The notes beneath the pieces are model-generated. The model had not been told where the DNA came from. It saw only the letters and a list, made by a program, of their open reading frames with translations, and searched no databases. From Locusta migratoria (taxonomy: Eukaryota > Arthropoda > Insecta > Orthoptera > Acrididae), in the NCBI GenBank assembly GCA_026315105.1, contig CM048750.1:170466549-170530548 (forward strand): DNA of 64,000 bases. The letters run 5' to 3'. Position numbers and translations under genes: made by a program. Below are positions 1 through 10,576 of the stretch, one piece after another (the first letter of the stretch is position 1; every line of letters begins with the position of its first letter).

Positions 1-1400
1 ATTCGCGTTTTTTCGGCTGAATGTGAGTAGGACAGAGAGAGTGTAACAGGCAGAGTGAGCCATATATGATGGAACAGAGAAAGTGTAAGTTCAGTAGAAA
101 GGAATATGCATGAAAACAACAGAGGGAAGCTGAACGATATGTCGGAAGTCAGGAACATTGGCAACAACAAACTAAGACAGACGCAGATAGTAGCAATTGG
201 AACAAAAGAGAGAATAGTGGGAAACTGAGACGAATGGAGACCATACGTAAAGCACGAGCGTGCGGTTCTTCAATACTATAGCACGAAACAATTTGTCCAA
301 TTTTTCCCATCACCAGTACCCGCGTCCAAAGTTTTCCGGTCTACAGGTCAAACCCCAAATAAACCATCCCCATGGACATGTGTAAAGGAGACAGTCGTGA
401 TTAAAGACAGTGAAAGCCGACTCCAAGTGAGAAAGAAAGGATACTGGCAACAGGACCGGAAGTGAATGGAACAACGACAATGGGGCAGAGAGACGATGAA
501 GGTGGCAGAAACAGACAACGGCGAGGAATCGTGAGGGAAAGGGATGGAGACATTGAAAGTTTGACACAAACAAAAAGCGGCAGTGGGAGAGAGAGCAAAC
601 CAACGGATATAGGCATATATAAACACTGACAGTGCGACGACATTGCTGACTATGACGCCTTAACTGGGCAAAAGTATTTACAAAGTTATGCGCTAAAAGT
701 GCGCGAATATGTTCGCATGCCAAAATTTTTGGCGAGGAAGTCGGAATGAGGACTGAGGCAGCTGGTTCCACTCTTTTGTGTCAGAGAACATATTCGCCTT
801 TTCTGTGCTCCGGCAAGAGCATTTTAAAGCTGGTTATTTTATATCTGAAACTGAATCTTGCGAACAATTATGTTATCAGAAATTGTTTTCCTAACTACAT
901 TGGATCTTTGGGAATATTTTCTCCAACGTTCTGTAGAGAGGTTTCTAAACCAGTATGGCACATCTCACAACAGTTTCAAAAACCGTTATATTCTAGTTTC
1001 AATAATTCGAGAAGATTAATAGCAATATAATGTTTACTTATTTGCTTTTTGTAATATTTAATTAGACAGGCACAAATTAAACGCACAGAGTTTCTTGGGA
1101 CATCTTCTGATTTCCGAAGCACAGCTGAATTCAAACATTGACGTGTAGCCAAATGGTGGGGGGAGGAGGTTCAAGGCTTTCAGATCCCGTATCACCTATA
1201 TGATACTTTACACGACTTACTAGCCACGTACTGAAACTGGAAGATGGAGGACACCAATACATATAAACTATCGATATATCGATAGCATTATTGGCTACCA
1301 CCTGTCCCTACCTAAAGCCGAGACGAACTACGGTACATTACTGGCCTTGATATCAGTTGTTATTTCGTCACACGCCAAAGTACTTTTTTTATTTACAAAT
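1..1400. other. Stretch without a recognised gene
   Basis: Open frames here are short, overlap on both strands and show no domain I recognise. The only clear structure is a perfect 18-bp palindrome at 1268-1285 (ctatcgatatatcgatag). I see no splice-bounded exon and no recognisable repeat family. Confidence 0.6.
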
Positions 1401-1591
1401 AAATGTTCACATGTTTGTTTGTAGAGCTTATGGGACTTAACTACGGGGTCATCAGTCCCTAAACTTACAAACTACTTATGAACTAGCTTATACCATGCCC
1501 ATGCCCGAGGGGGGAAGGGGGGAAATCAAGCCCCCGACGGGGAACGGCCTCGCGCACCGTAGCATAGTGCCTCAATGCGATTGGCCGCAGC
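1401..1591 (-). mobile_element. tRNA-headed SINE, head variant 3
   Basis: The tail is the one shared by all SINEs of the main family here: an acatttgaac-type end, then gggacttaactacggggtca and tccctaaacttacaaactac in this orientation. The tRNA-like head differs from the main type and resembles the copy at 32597-32692, with a gcgcgaggccgttccccgtc-like segment. A G-rich insertion disrupts the B-box region near 1510-1530, so this is an old copy. Confidence 0.8.
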
Positions 1592-1632
1592 TCAAATGTT
1601 TATAATCTAGCGGACTCAACTGCATGGTTATT

Positions 1633-1820
1633 CAAATGTTCAAATGTTTGTACAGCTTATGGGACTTAACTACGGGGTCATCAGTCCCTAAACTTACAAA
1701 CTACTTATGAACTACTTACGAACTAGGACGGCACAAATCCATGCCCGAGGGGGGATTCGACCGTAGAGGCCGTGCAGACCGTGACTGAAGCGCCTCAGTC
1801 CCCTCGGCCACCGCGGCCGG
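1633..1820 (-). mobile_element. tRNA-headed SINE, main type, with target duplication
   Basis: Full-length copy on the minus strand. The head ends at ccgcggccgg (1820) and the tail begins at 1633. Exact 13-bp copies of ctgcatggttatt flank it at 1620-1632 and 1821-1833, which is the target duplication made by LINE-driven insertion. The B box has lost several bases (gattcgaccg replaces gattcgaacccccgaccg). Confidence 0.92.
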
Positions 1821-1833
1821 CTGCATGGTTATT

Positions 1834-1984
1834 AGTCCGTAGCTTACTGACTACTTAAACTAAGGTAAACTAACCTTAGGACAACACAAACACCCCTGCC
1901 CGAGGGGACTCGAACCCCCGACGGCAAACGGCAGCGCGCACCACAGCATGGCGCCCCAGTACGCACGGCTAATCCGCCGCGGCT
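1834..1984 (-). mobile_element. tRNA-headed SINE, head variant 4, tail-truncated
   Basis: It follows the previous SINE directly. The head has an intact B-box-like ggttcgagtcccc equivalent (gactcgaacccccgacgg on the plus strand). Its A-box side reads ccgcggcggattagccgtgc on the minus strand, unlike the main type. The tail is diverged and shortened. Confidence 0.7.
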
Positions 1985-1999
1985 TTTATTTACATGGTA

Positions 2000-2310
2000 G
2001 AGGAATTTAATCGAAAAATGCTGAAGATTACATGGGTAGATATCTTGAAGACTGAAGAGGTGCGGATTAAAATTAGAATTGGGGAGAAAAGAAATTTCTG
2101 GCACATCTCGACTGAAAGTAGGGATCCATAGGTAAGAACCAATCTGAGGCATCAAGGAATCATGAATTTAGTATTGGAGGAAAGAGTATGATGTAAAACC
2201 TGCAGAAATGGGGCCAAAATGCGAACACGGTAAGCAGATTTAAAGGGTTGCTGGTTACCGTTCTTACGAGGAGGTAAAAGACTAGGGTGCAGAACCGTAT
2301 CAATCAGTTT
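2000..2310 (+). mobile_element. RTE-like LINE, C-terminal fragment (decayed)
   Basis: In mixed frames the plus strand spells pieces such as MLKITWVDILKTEEV, IGEKRNFWH and LRHQGIMNLVLEE. These match the conserved C-terminal part of the RTE-like reverse transcriptase that is better kept at 34229-34636 and 36614-37300 (MLKIRWVD..TNEE..IGEKRNFWHTL). Stops and frameshifts are frequent, and both ends are truncated. The family name is inferred from the motif set. Confidence 0.75.
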
Positions 2311-2461
2311 CCACAATGAAGAACAATGAGGATTAATAGCGTTCCTGTCCAAAAATTAATCGACAAAGTCGTGGAAGAATGGGTAATACGTCGTCCAAAG
2401 TAGAGCCTGGACAGCTAATCGGGTGCTCATCCTGAGAGCCACGCAGGCTTAGCGATCGCTT

Positions 2462-2694
2462 GTGCAACAGTACGGCTGTCAGAATGAGGCCTTTGATACA
2501 GTTCCCCACATACGTTTAATGAACAAAGTAAGAGCATATGGTCTATCAGGCCAGTTGTGTGATTGGATTGAGGAGTTTCTAGATAACAGAAAGCAGCATA
2601 TCATTCTCAATGGAGAGAAGTCTTCCGAAGTAAGAGTGAGGTCAGGTGTGCCACAGGGGAGTGTCGTGGGTCCGTTGCTGTTCACGATATATAT
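2462..2694 (+). mobile_element. CR1/Jockey-group LINE reverse transcriptase, 5' part
   Basis: The frame gives AFDTVPHIRLMNKVRAYGL and SGVPQGSVVGPLLFTIY. These are the RT core blocks of non-LTR retrotransposons: the AFDT catalytic aspartate block and the PQGSVVGP block. The reading is cut in the middle of the block that should read LF.IYINDL, where another element (2695-3005) sits in an ATATATAT run. It resumes at 3006. The 5' part of the LINE is missing. Confidence 0.85.
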
Positions 2695-3005
2695 GTTATT
2701 CATTCCATAATCTTTGCACTTAGCGTTGATTCCACTACTAGCATGTATATTTATTAAGCAACAGTACAAAAATGTAAGTGTTAATTTTATCCCATTATAT
2801 GAACTTATCTTTATTGCAATCAATTTGGTTCGAAACTGCTTCAAATTTCTGTAATCGACTTTTATACGTTCTATATCCTTTACTGTATACCAATGCACTT
2901 GTTTGTCTGTATAGAGACCAGAAGAAGGGCACTCAAGCGCCCGAAACCGGTCGTAAAAGTTAAAAATAAAAGCCACAAGCAACTGGTTGCTGCATTTCAT
3001 TAATT
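2695..3005 (+). mobile_element. Half of a foldback/hammerhead-type repeat inserted in a LINE
   Basis: Two blocks match the right arm of the hairpin element at 33061-33389: about 2711-2772 (ctttgcacttagcgttgatt and on) and 2916-3000 (gaccagaagaagggcactca and on, through ggttgctgcatttcatt). Between them lies about 140 bp absent from the 33-kb copy. The LINE reads through if this segment is removed (LFTIY then INDLADNI), and AT-rich atatat copies lie at both junctions. At 2917-2953 is a hammerhead-like motif (see findings). Confidence 0.75.
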
Positions 3006-3856
3006 TATATATAAATGACCTTGCGGATAACATCGGAAGTTGACTGAGGCTTTTTGCGGATGACGCTGTAGTATTTAGAGAGGTTGTAACAATGGAAAAT
3101 TGTATTGAAATGCAGGAGGATCTTTATCGAATTGACGCATGGTGCAGGGAATGGCAATTGAATCTCAATGTAGAAAAGTGTAATGTGCTGCGAATACATA
3201 GAAAGAAAGATCCTGTATCATTTAGCTACACTATAGTAGGTCAGCAACTGGAAGCAGTTAATTCCATAAATTACCTGTGAGTAGGCATTAGGAGTGATTT
3301 AAAATGGAACGACCACATAAAATCAATCGTCGGTAAATCAGATGCCAGACTTAAATTCAGTGGAAGAATCCTAAGGAAATGCAATCCGAAAACAAAGAAA
3401 GTAGGCTATAGTACATGTGTTCGCCCACAGGTTGAATACTGATCATCGGTGTGGGATCCGTACCAGGTGGGTTTGATAGAGGAAGTAGAAAAGATCCAAT
3501 GGAGAGCAGCGCGCTTCGTTACAGTATCATATGGTAATCGTGAAAGCGTTACGGAGATGATCGATAAACTCCAGTGGAAGACTCTGCAGAAGATACGCTC
3601 TGCCGCTCGGTACGGGCTTTTGTCGAAGTTTCGAGAACATTCCTTTACCGAGGAGTCTAGCTCCCTACTACGCATATATCGCGAAGAGATCATGAAGATA
3701 AAATCAGAGAGATTAGAGCCCACACAGAGGCATACCGACAATATTTCTTCCCGCGAACAATACGTGACTGAAATAGGAGGGAGAACTGATAGTAATGTCA
3801 AGGTACCCTCCGCCACACACCATCGGGTGGCTTGCGGAATATGCATGTAGATGTAG
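3006..3856 (+). mobile_element. CR1/Jockey-group LINE reverse transcriptase, 3' part and tail
   Basis: This continues the RT interrupted at 2694. It has INDLADNI, FADDAVV, IDAWCREWQLNLNVEKC (3138-3180) and then VWDPYQVGLIEEVEKIQWR and AARFV. Single-base lesions break the frame (stop after NSINYL at 3280, stop in VEYSSS near 3442). The copy ends with the atgtagatgtaga tail (3845-3857) seen at the other ends of this family. RT and the C-terminal region are recognisable; no activity is possible. Confidence 0.87.
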
Positions 3857-3925
3857 AGTGTATGATCTGCGTACGTTATTCAGGCTTATTTTCCTCTCCA
3901 AAAACGGGGAAGCGCGCTCTTCAGT

Positions 3926-4433
3926 TTATTTAATAGGGAAAACATAAAATGTATTCCAAGCCACAGTTGCTTGTTGAAAAATCTTATAATGCACAACTAG
4001 TTTCGAGGTACTATGCCGTCATTCCCAAGTGCTCAGCATTGGTAAAATCAACCACAATAAGGAAGATTTATAAAAATAAAAAGTTAAGACAGGAATATGA
4101 AATAGGTACATTACATTTATGAAAATTGTCAGAAAAACGTTATGAAATATGATACTATAGGTATCATTGTGGAAACAGTAGTTTTTCGACCAAGTTGCAC
4201 AATAGCCTGCGATTCGACCTTGTAGTAAGATTATTCCAATATAGGAAAAATGTTGAGAAATTTTCGTCAATTCGATAGTCTTTATTGTGGTTGATTTTTA
4301 GCAATGATGAGCACTTGAGAATGACGACATAGTACGTCGAAACTAGTTGTGCATTAAATGTGAGCTGACTAAAAGATCTTTTAACAAGAAACTGTGGCTT
4401 CGAATACATTTTATGTTTTCCCTATTAAATAAT
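3926..4433. repeat. Large inverted-repeat (foldback) element
   Basis: The left arm, about 3926-4062 (ttatttaatagggaaaacat, gcacaactagtttcgaggta), is repeated in reverse complement at about 4281-4433 (gtcgaaactagttgtgcatt, atgttttccctattaaataa). The arms are clearly homologous but diverged, with about 220 bp between them. Each arm carries a GAAACTAGT-type motif like the ends of Penelope-type repeats elsewhere in the window. No coding capacity is seen. Confidence 0.8.
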
Positions 4434-5218
4434 TTAACCAGTTGCAGTCCTTACTGACATTATGTTAGATTATAGTAACTGTTCGGTTCAGTTATAACGA
4501 GTACTTTCTCATTTTAAAGGGGGTTTTTAAAATCCACGACCGTAAGCTGAGTGTTCATATTTTTAACTGAAACAATGTCACAATATCCGGTGACAGAGCA
4601 TTGCGTTGCTAGGGAATTTGTTTTCGGTAACATTGTGGTGTTTTGAAGATGCTTATCACATTTGAATAATATGCAATCTTACATACAAAGAAACTGCAGC
4701 CATTAAATGAAAACAAATCATAAATGCAATTAGTTTAACATGACAGTAAATATTTTCTAAAACGTTTCCTAGGCATTTATTAGTGCAAAGGTTGGCTACA
4801 AAAACACAAACCGTTTGTTTCTTATAACCGGTGAAAACAATGTCTAACATTGATTGGAGACCTAAAATCTGTAATGTTATTCCGTAAAGGTATTCATATT
4901 CAGATAGTAGAACATCGCCTATTTAGATAAGTAAATAAACAAAACCTTATCTACGTACAAAATTTGATGCAAATCGTTAGAACCGTTTCCGAGATACACG
5001 AAATAAAAATGCGCAATTTTTACAATCTACATGTGCAGCCCGCGCGTCGTTTCGGCACCATCGTGAGACGAACGCTCTGATTATGATCTCTTGAAAAATC
5101 GAGACCGGCCATCTTACGAAATAAATGGCAAAATTTGAGTTAATTTGACTGATTCATAGATAATTTTAAAAGTATATCAGTTCGCTGTTTTCAAAAGGGG
5201 AAAAATGTTTTAAAAAAA
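4434..5218. other. AT-rich stretch without a gene
   Basis: No domain or family was recognised. At about 4968-5018 lies a motif (gatgcaaatcgttagaaccg and on) that returns in diverged form near 5395-5430, 5465-5520 and 5865-5915, which suggests an old dispersed or tandem repeat. Confidence 0.5.
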
Positions 5219-5240
5219 CTCTCTCTCTGTCTCTCTCTCT

Positions 5241-5319
<79 letters not shown>
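5219..5319. repeat. Compound microsatellite (CT)n-(CA)n-(TA)n
   Basis: CT repeats occupy about 5219-5241, CA repeats 5242-5276 and TA repeats 5283-5319, separated by a few bases. Confidence 0.97.
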
Positions 5320-5322
<3 letters not shown>

Positions 5323-5530
5323 GAAAATCGCGTTTCTTCAGGTATGACGCCTAATCAGGGAAAGCAAATAAGAAAAACCCGATTTACATACCAAACGTGA
5401 CGCATATCGTTCCGAAGTACATGAAATAAAACGTATAAATAAAATCACCAAACTGGATCTAGATAGAATTTTTTAAGCAAACCGTTACAGCCGTTTTCAA
5501 GCTACACGAAGTAAAAACAATAAATATATA

Positions 5531-5754
5531 TTCTTGAATAAAAGAATGTCTTGGTTGCAAAACGTTTTATTTAAATGACGCGTTTCGCCCGGTTAGGGCA
5601 TCTTCAAATATCTGACAAAGAAGAAAAATGAACAATGATTCTAAGTTCTGATTCATTTTTCTTCTTTGTCAGATATATGAAGATGCCCTATCCGGGCGAA
5701 ACGCGTCGTTTACATAAAATTTATTGCAACCAAGACATTCTTTTATTCAAGAAT
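5531..5754. repeat. Inverted-repeat element with hammerhead-like ends
   Basis: The arm at 5531-5633 (ttcttgaataaaagaatgtc and on) is repeated inverted at 5650-5754 (gacattcttttattcaagaa). Each arm contains a gaagatgccc...gggcgaaacg motif, on the minus strand at 5578-5614 and the plus strand at 5676-5708. Only about 16 bp separate the arms, so the transcript would form a long hairpin. The motif fits the core of a type I hammerhead ribozyme as found in Penelope-like elements. Confidence 0.85.
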
Positions 5755-6498
5755 TCGACAAAACACGGTTGCTGTACCACACCACGCAGAAATGGAATGG
5801 GAAGGCATTTTTATCAGAAATGACACCTATGGAGAGAAAGCAAACAGGCAACAAGTACAAAATGTGATGTAAATCGTTAGAACCGTATCCGAAATATAAG
5901 AAAAATAAATGTGCAAGAAATGATCGTTTAAATATGCAAGTTGTTTAGACCGCTTTTGTACCGTGCGTTATAATAAAAATGCAACTCACGAAGATTGACT
6001 GTGGGCTGTAACTATCGTCTGTCAGCGAAACTTGGGAGATATGCTGGTGATGCATTAATGCAGAACCGATTTACTAAAAAAAGTTCCAGTTGTGGCACCG
6101 GGTGCAAGTCTGAAACAGTACAACAGTACACAGTTTCTATTACAACCACGCTGTCACTGGAAAAGCCATAGCATAAGTGAGCAGTACGGCTATCGACGAG
6201 ACAGACCCTGTGGCAGTGGCTGACTGAGGCTGGGGAGGCACGGTCCACTTGGAAATACATGTATTACTATAAAAAGGTAACTTTCGGGATTTGGAGGCCC
6301 CATAACGACGAACGAGAGGCCAAGGGCACTCAAAAATAGTGCTTTCGAGGTATTTGGAGAACTCCAAAGACTAGAGGCCCGGGGCGGTCCGCCCCCTCCA
6401 CCCCCTCCCCTCCTTTTAGACCGCCACTCCCCTGTTGGCTGTCAGTGAAACTGCTTGTGTGAACGGTAGTCCTCCATCGAGATAGTATTGCAGACTGA

Positions 6499-7480
6499 AA
6501 TGTCTAAGGAGAGACCCCATGTTATGAAATGGTTTAAAGAAAACAAATTCGAAAACACAGGTGAGTTTGATGTGGCACCTGGAAGAGGAAGGCAGCCTAT
6601 CCCGAAGGAATATACTGACCATGTTGCTGTTGCTATAACTGACCATGCCGGACGTGTCCCGATATAGTAATTGTGCAGTAACACGGAAATTTTACATCCC
6701 TTGGTCAAGTTGGGATAAGTTTTGCGGTCTGTTTTTTTACGGGTACAAGAACCACACGGTGCAGCATATGAAACCTCATAATCAACAGCAATATTCTGGA
6801 TTTACTCTTCGGTTTCCGGCATGAACGGAAGATTTGAACGAACTACATTCTGTGGAGTGACAAGCCACATTTTACACTACACTGTTTAGGGCAGTGAATA
6901 TACAGTACTGCCGGATTTTCGTTACTATTAAATCGCATGTTATGCACGAAGTTATGTAGTTTTACAAGTATATTTATTCTCGGGCTGTTCCTCCTCGTAG
7001 AGACACACCCAATGGGAATGCCAGCTTACTTTGAAGTCTGTATATTATTGAGATATAGTGGCGCTGTCAAAACCGGTGTTTTCGCATGGAAGATGTGGCA
7101 ACATCTCGCCCAGTGAAAAATGCCCTGCAACCTTGTACGAACGTACTATCTCCAGAAGGCTTCCAGACGAATGGCCTACACTATCACCTGCTATAAATCC
7201 ATGTGACTTTTGGCGGCTCACTCGGAAGGGGGGGGGGGGGGGTTCTAAACGAAGACCGTTACCAAGGACAGGTTCGGTCTCTACCTGATCTGAAGGACAG
7301 CATACAGAAACACCTTGCTCAGTTTGCACGGGATCATTTATTGTACAAAAATCTTCAACTGTTTAACTACTTTTCTACAAAGCTTCCGAAATTTTGTAGC
7401 TTCATAGAAGGTTGCCGCCTGTGTATTCAACCATGTGGTAACATGTCCTTTCAGCTCGTCATAATCGTTGAAGTGTTGAT
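6499..7480 (+). mobile_element. Tc1/mariner-superfamily transposase fossil
   Basis: Pieces in three frames follow the order of a DDE transposase of the mariner-like group common in insects. First comes an N-terminal helix-turn-helix linker (GEFDVAPGRGRQPIP near 6563). A TPNGNASL block follows near 7008, then WPTLSPAINPCDFW near 7172-7215, which stands for the WP.RSPDL.P.DF.LW block. Last is DLKDSIQKHLAQF near 7291. A run of 15 G at 7228-7242 shifts the frame. Many stops; it cannot be functional. Confidence 0.82.
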
Positions 7481-7493
7481 AACCAAAGACAGA

Positions 7494-7684
7494 TGTTCAA
7501 ATGTTTGTATAGCTTATGGGACTTAACTACGGGGTCATCAGTCCCTAAACTTACTACTTATGAACTAACTAAGACTAAGGACGGCACAAATATCCATGCC
7601 CGAGGGGGGATTCGAACCCCCGACCGTAGTGGCCGTGCAGACCGTGACTGGAGCGCCTCAGTCCCCTCGGCCACCGCGGCCGGC
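7494..7684 (-). mobile_element. tRNA-headed SINE, main type
   Basis: Complete minus-strand copy with the B box intact (gattcgaacccccgaccg on the plus strand). It is flanked by near-identical 11-bp duplications, ccaaagacaga (7483-7493) and ccaaagagaga (7685-7695). Confidence 0.93.
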
Positions 7685-8053
7685 CCAAAGAGAGATTTTA
7701 GATGAAAGAAGAGATGAAAAACGCTAGGAGCGAGGTCCGAGCTCTACAGAGGATGATCAAACACGTTCAAGTGAAATTTCCATAAGAGTTGTTTGGTCAC
7801 ATTCGCCGTGTGAGGTCGGGTATTATCGTGGATCATCAGATTGGCGGAACTTCCATAGTAAGGGCACTAACAAGGAAAGTATTTGGGCTCGAACAAACAC
7901 ATATACACCAAAATCGTATGAGAGATAATGTAAAAATCTCTTATTGTACTACTGATAATCCCGCATCTGCAAAACTCTGCAGTCGTCCGTTAGAGGCCTC
8001 TGCGTGTGCCATGCCGCATTGTACTTTGAACTGTCAGTTCGCCAGTAGGAACG

Positions 8054-8497
8054 GTGCAGTGTGCCTCCGAAGTTGCGTTTCGTGATGTTATTTGTGTGGT
8101 GAAGCGTCAGATGGAGCGGCGATTTCTAATCAATCTTGCTAATGTATTGCGATTAGTTGAGATGAAGTTACGAAGAACCCTTCTTCGTGAAGATGGTATT
8201 AGTGTAGAAGATGAATCATTTGCATGCTTTCTCGTATCTGTTATGGTACAGAAATATGAGCATAAGTTAGATACTGTTGTGACACTAACACATAATGATG
8301 ATAATAGGGATAATAATGACGAACAACTCATTGCAAGCGGTAGTGCTACAGTAAGTGCGGGAAGAGGCGATGGATACAGTGGCTGTGAATACCAACAGCC
8401 TTTCGGGAAGAAGGTTAAAGTTGCAACTATCATCATGGCTTTTGATGGCAATTCGCTAGAGAACATGTACGATAATTATTTCATATGTTATAGTTAG
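8054..8497 (+). CDS. Unrecognised open frame, 147 codons
   Basis: This is one of the longer frames not explained by a known element. The product starts MQCASEV, is Asp/Asn-rich in the middle (about residues 80-92) and has no membrane segment or motif I can name. No matching splice sites or promoter were identified, and the neighbours are transposon fossils on both sides. It may be chance or part of an unknown element. Confidence 0.2.
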   Translation: MQCASEVAFRDVICVVKRQMERRFLINLANVLRLVEMKLRRTLLREDGISVEDESFACFLVSVMVQKYEHKLDTVVTLTHNDDNRDNNDEQLIASGSATVSAGRGDGYSGCEYQQPFGKKVKVATIIMAFDGNSLENMYDNYFICYS

Positions 8498-8661
8498 GAT
8501 ATCTGCATTAAGTACGGCGTCTACAATTACATCTACAGTGCTATCTAGATCTTGGTTGCAGAGCTTTGCAGAAAAACGACACCCACCAGCACATTGAGGT
8601 GTACGTAGAGATCCTGTAACCAAGCGATCATACATATATGTTTGTTCGATCCCATGCATTT

Positions 8662-8928
8662 TCCTTGTAAGTGTAAACTTATGGTTGTTCTTAATCTTCT
8701 CTTCAATTGTGTGAACCAGAACATCAGTAACCACAGACGAGCGTCTACATTGTCCTCATCGTCCACTTGATCGAGTAGTTCTAGCCACTGAATCACTCAA
8801 ATCCTCTTGTCCGTAAACCTCGCAGATTTGCCGATGAAATTCTTTCGGTTTAACTTTCTTTGCTTTTAGAAAACCAATCACAGATCTAATTTCACACGCG
8901 GCGGAATTTTCAATCACGGCTGACATTA
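8662..8928 (-). mobile_element. mariner transposase N-terminal fragment
   Basis: Read on the minus strand from ATG at 8926-8928, the product is MSAVIENSAACEIRSVIGFL then AKKVKPKEFHRQICEVYG. This is the first helix-turn-helix of SETMAR-like mariner transposases. After a frameshift, VTDVLVHTIEEKIKNNHKFT (near 8662-8735) matches the second DNA-binding helix-turn-helix. The catalytic domain is absent, so this is a truncated relic. Confidence 0.82.
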
Positions 8929-9129
8929 TAAAGAAGCAATACAAAGCACACGTCGGCAGCCACAATCTGTAAATGGCGTACATGTCTTCTCCTTGAGTCA
9001 GAGTAACTGCCGCGCATGCTCGGAACTGCGATCATACCGCAGCCGCGGAAAGAAATAGAAACGGAACTTACGTTACACAAATCGTGTAAGCAGTGGCTAA
9101 TAATCGACACTATGCCTTTCTCAGTTGTC

Positions 9130-9200
9130 TGATCTTTCCTGCACACTCTAATGACCACGCTGTCGAAGGGTCGTTAAACTCCGTTCCTCATCCATATGAG
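9130..9200 (+). mobile_element. 3' fragment of a second SINE family
   Basis: The string tctaatgaccacgctgtcga also occurs in the complete members at 14582-14800 and 57200-57450. Only the 3' part is present here. Confidence 0.55.
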
Positions 9201-9364
9201 CCTGACCTCTGCGTCAGATTTGCACCTGGTGGTCAACAGCGGAACAATTTCTTTATGTATTACCTCTGCTTATAACTCATTAGAATATCTTAGATTTTGC
9301 AGGGATAACATAAATGTATTCCACACTTGACCTTTGTGAGTAGTTGCACTTAAATTATACAGTG

Positions 9365-9848
9365 TGTTCATAAAAGGGTCTAGTACTTGCTAAGTGGTAG
9401 GACAGTAACCAATAACCATGGGTCCGGAAACGCATACCTTCTGAGATAAATAAGCGTTTATAGGGGGTGTTACACGTGGTCTCCATTCATGGAAATGCAT
9501 CCCTCTGCTCATCGGCGTAAGAAATGACACACCCCTTGAAATATCCCCGGTTATTGTCGTAGCATTTTCTGGCGTGCATTGAAGACAAGGCCTCGTATTG
9601 TCTGATCATCGTTGATTGGAGTTGCGTCGACCAATTCTTTCAAGTGTCCCTATATTCGAATGTCTAGCTGATTCAGAACTGCGGAACGATCTCGCCAAGG
9701 TGAGAAGCCTTCCGGACAAAACCAGCGGTCCTGAACTGTGTGGCTCAGATGTTCGTGTACGTTGTGACGAAATTGTGCTTGTGCGCCATCAAGCTTGAAC
9801 CACATTTGTGGTTCTTTCGGACATATCCGAAAACAATTTACCAATCTA
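9365..9848 (-). mobile_element. Tc1/mariner-type transposase fossil (C-terminal half)
   Basis: The minus strand spells WFKLDGAQAQFRHNVHEHL, which stands for the F.QDGAPPHF...V catalytic block. It is followed by LSHTVQDRWFCPEG, a decayed WPPRSPDLTPLDF block, then GHLKELVDATPINDDQTIR and GLVFNARQKMLRQ. The order and spacing are those of the C-terminal half of a mariner-like transposase. Several stops are present. Confidence 0.8.
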
Positions 9849-10340
9849 CACAGGGTGTCCCACTTAAAATTTCTCCCTAAATACGAGGTTTCGAACTTAA
9901 TGTGGAAGGCGTAGTATACTGACAGCAGAGCCTGTTCTGATGAAAGTGCGAATGCAGTGGACTACTGCCTGTCGAATCTTTGGAACAGTTCTGAAGCGAA
10001 TACCACGAAGTAGTTACTTCATCTTTAGAATCAAATCAGAGTCAGAATGACTTAATTCCGGGGAGTATAGTGGATGGTACAGTATATCACAGACCCATCG
10101 ATCTTCGTTGAAGGCTCTTACCCAAGGTGCCATTATTCTCTACGGCAATGTCGATTCCCCTCACGCCTCTTGAAGACCTCGACAGCACTGTCGTGCAGTA
10201 CAACCTCTGGCACATTCAATCTTGATCCAACTCCGTTGTTTCTGTTTAGAAAACATAGATTGCTCGCTAACAAGTTACTGTTTCCCTCGATTGTGCGCAC
10301 GCACGTGGACGGGTGGTAGGTAGGTAGGTTAACAACGTAT
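9849..10340 (-). mobile_element. Second mariner transposase fossil (C-terminal half)
   Basis: The minus strand gives VVLHDSA (DDE block, near 10180-10210), then YHPLYSPELSHSDSDL and KLLRGIRF-like text near 9985-10075. These correspond to HPPYSPDLAPSDF and LLRGIRF of SETMAR-like mariners. The edge at 9850 reads cagggtgtcccact, resembling a mariner terminal repeat. It abuts the previous fossil directly; both are inactive. Confidence 0.7.
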
Positions 10341-10364
10341 GCTATCAGAGACAATAGTAGATTC

Positions 10365-10563
10365 AAAATGTTCAAATGTTTGTATAGTCTATGGGACCTA
10401 ACTACGGGGTCATCAGTCCCTAATCTTACAAACTACTTATGAACTATTTACGAACTAGGACGGCACAAATATCCATGCCCGAGGGGGGATTCGAACCCCC
10501 GACCGTAGTGGCCGTGCAGACCGTGACTGGAGCGCCTTAGTCTCCTCGGCCACCGCGGCCGGC
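10365..10563 (-). mobile_element. tRNA-headed SINE, main type
   Basis: Complete minus-strand copy with exact 13-bp flanking duplications of caatagtagattc at 10352-10364 and 10564-10576. The head ends in ccgcggccggc. Confidence 0.95.
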
Positions 10564-10576
10564 CAATAGTAGATTC

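Noticed and set aside
310..771. Minus-strand frame of 153 codons
   Set aside because: Overlaps two other open frames of similar length on the same strand. The product is low in acidic residues and has no motif. Probably chance openness of a purine-rich region.
5219..5319. Regulatory Z-DNA element
   Set aside because: Alternating CA and TA runs can form unusual DNA, but nothing ties this microsatellite to a gene here.
8054..8497. Exon of a host gene
   Set aside because: Kept only as an unrecognised frame. The composition is not clearly coding and there are no paired splice sites that I can trust.
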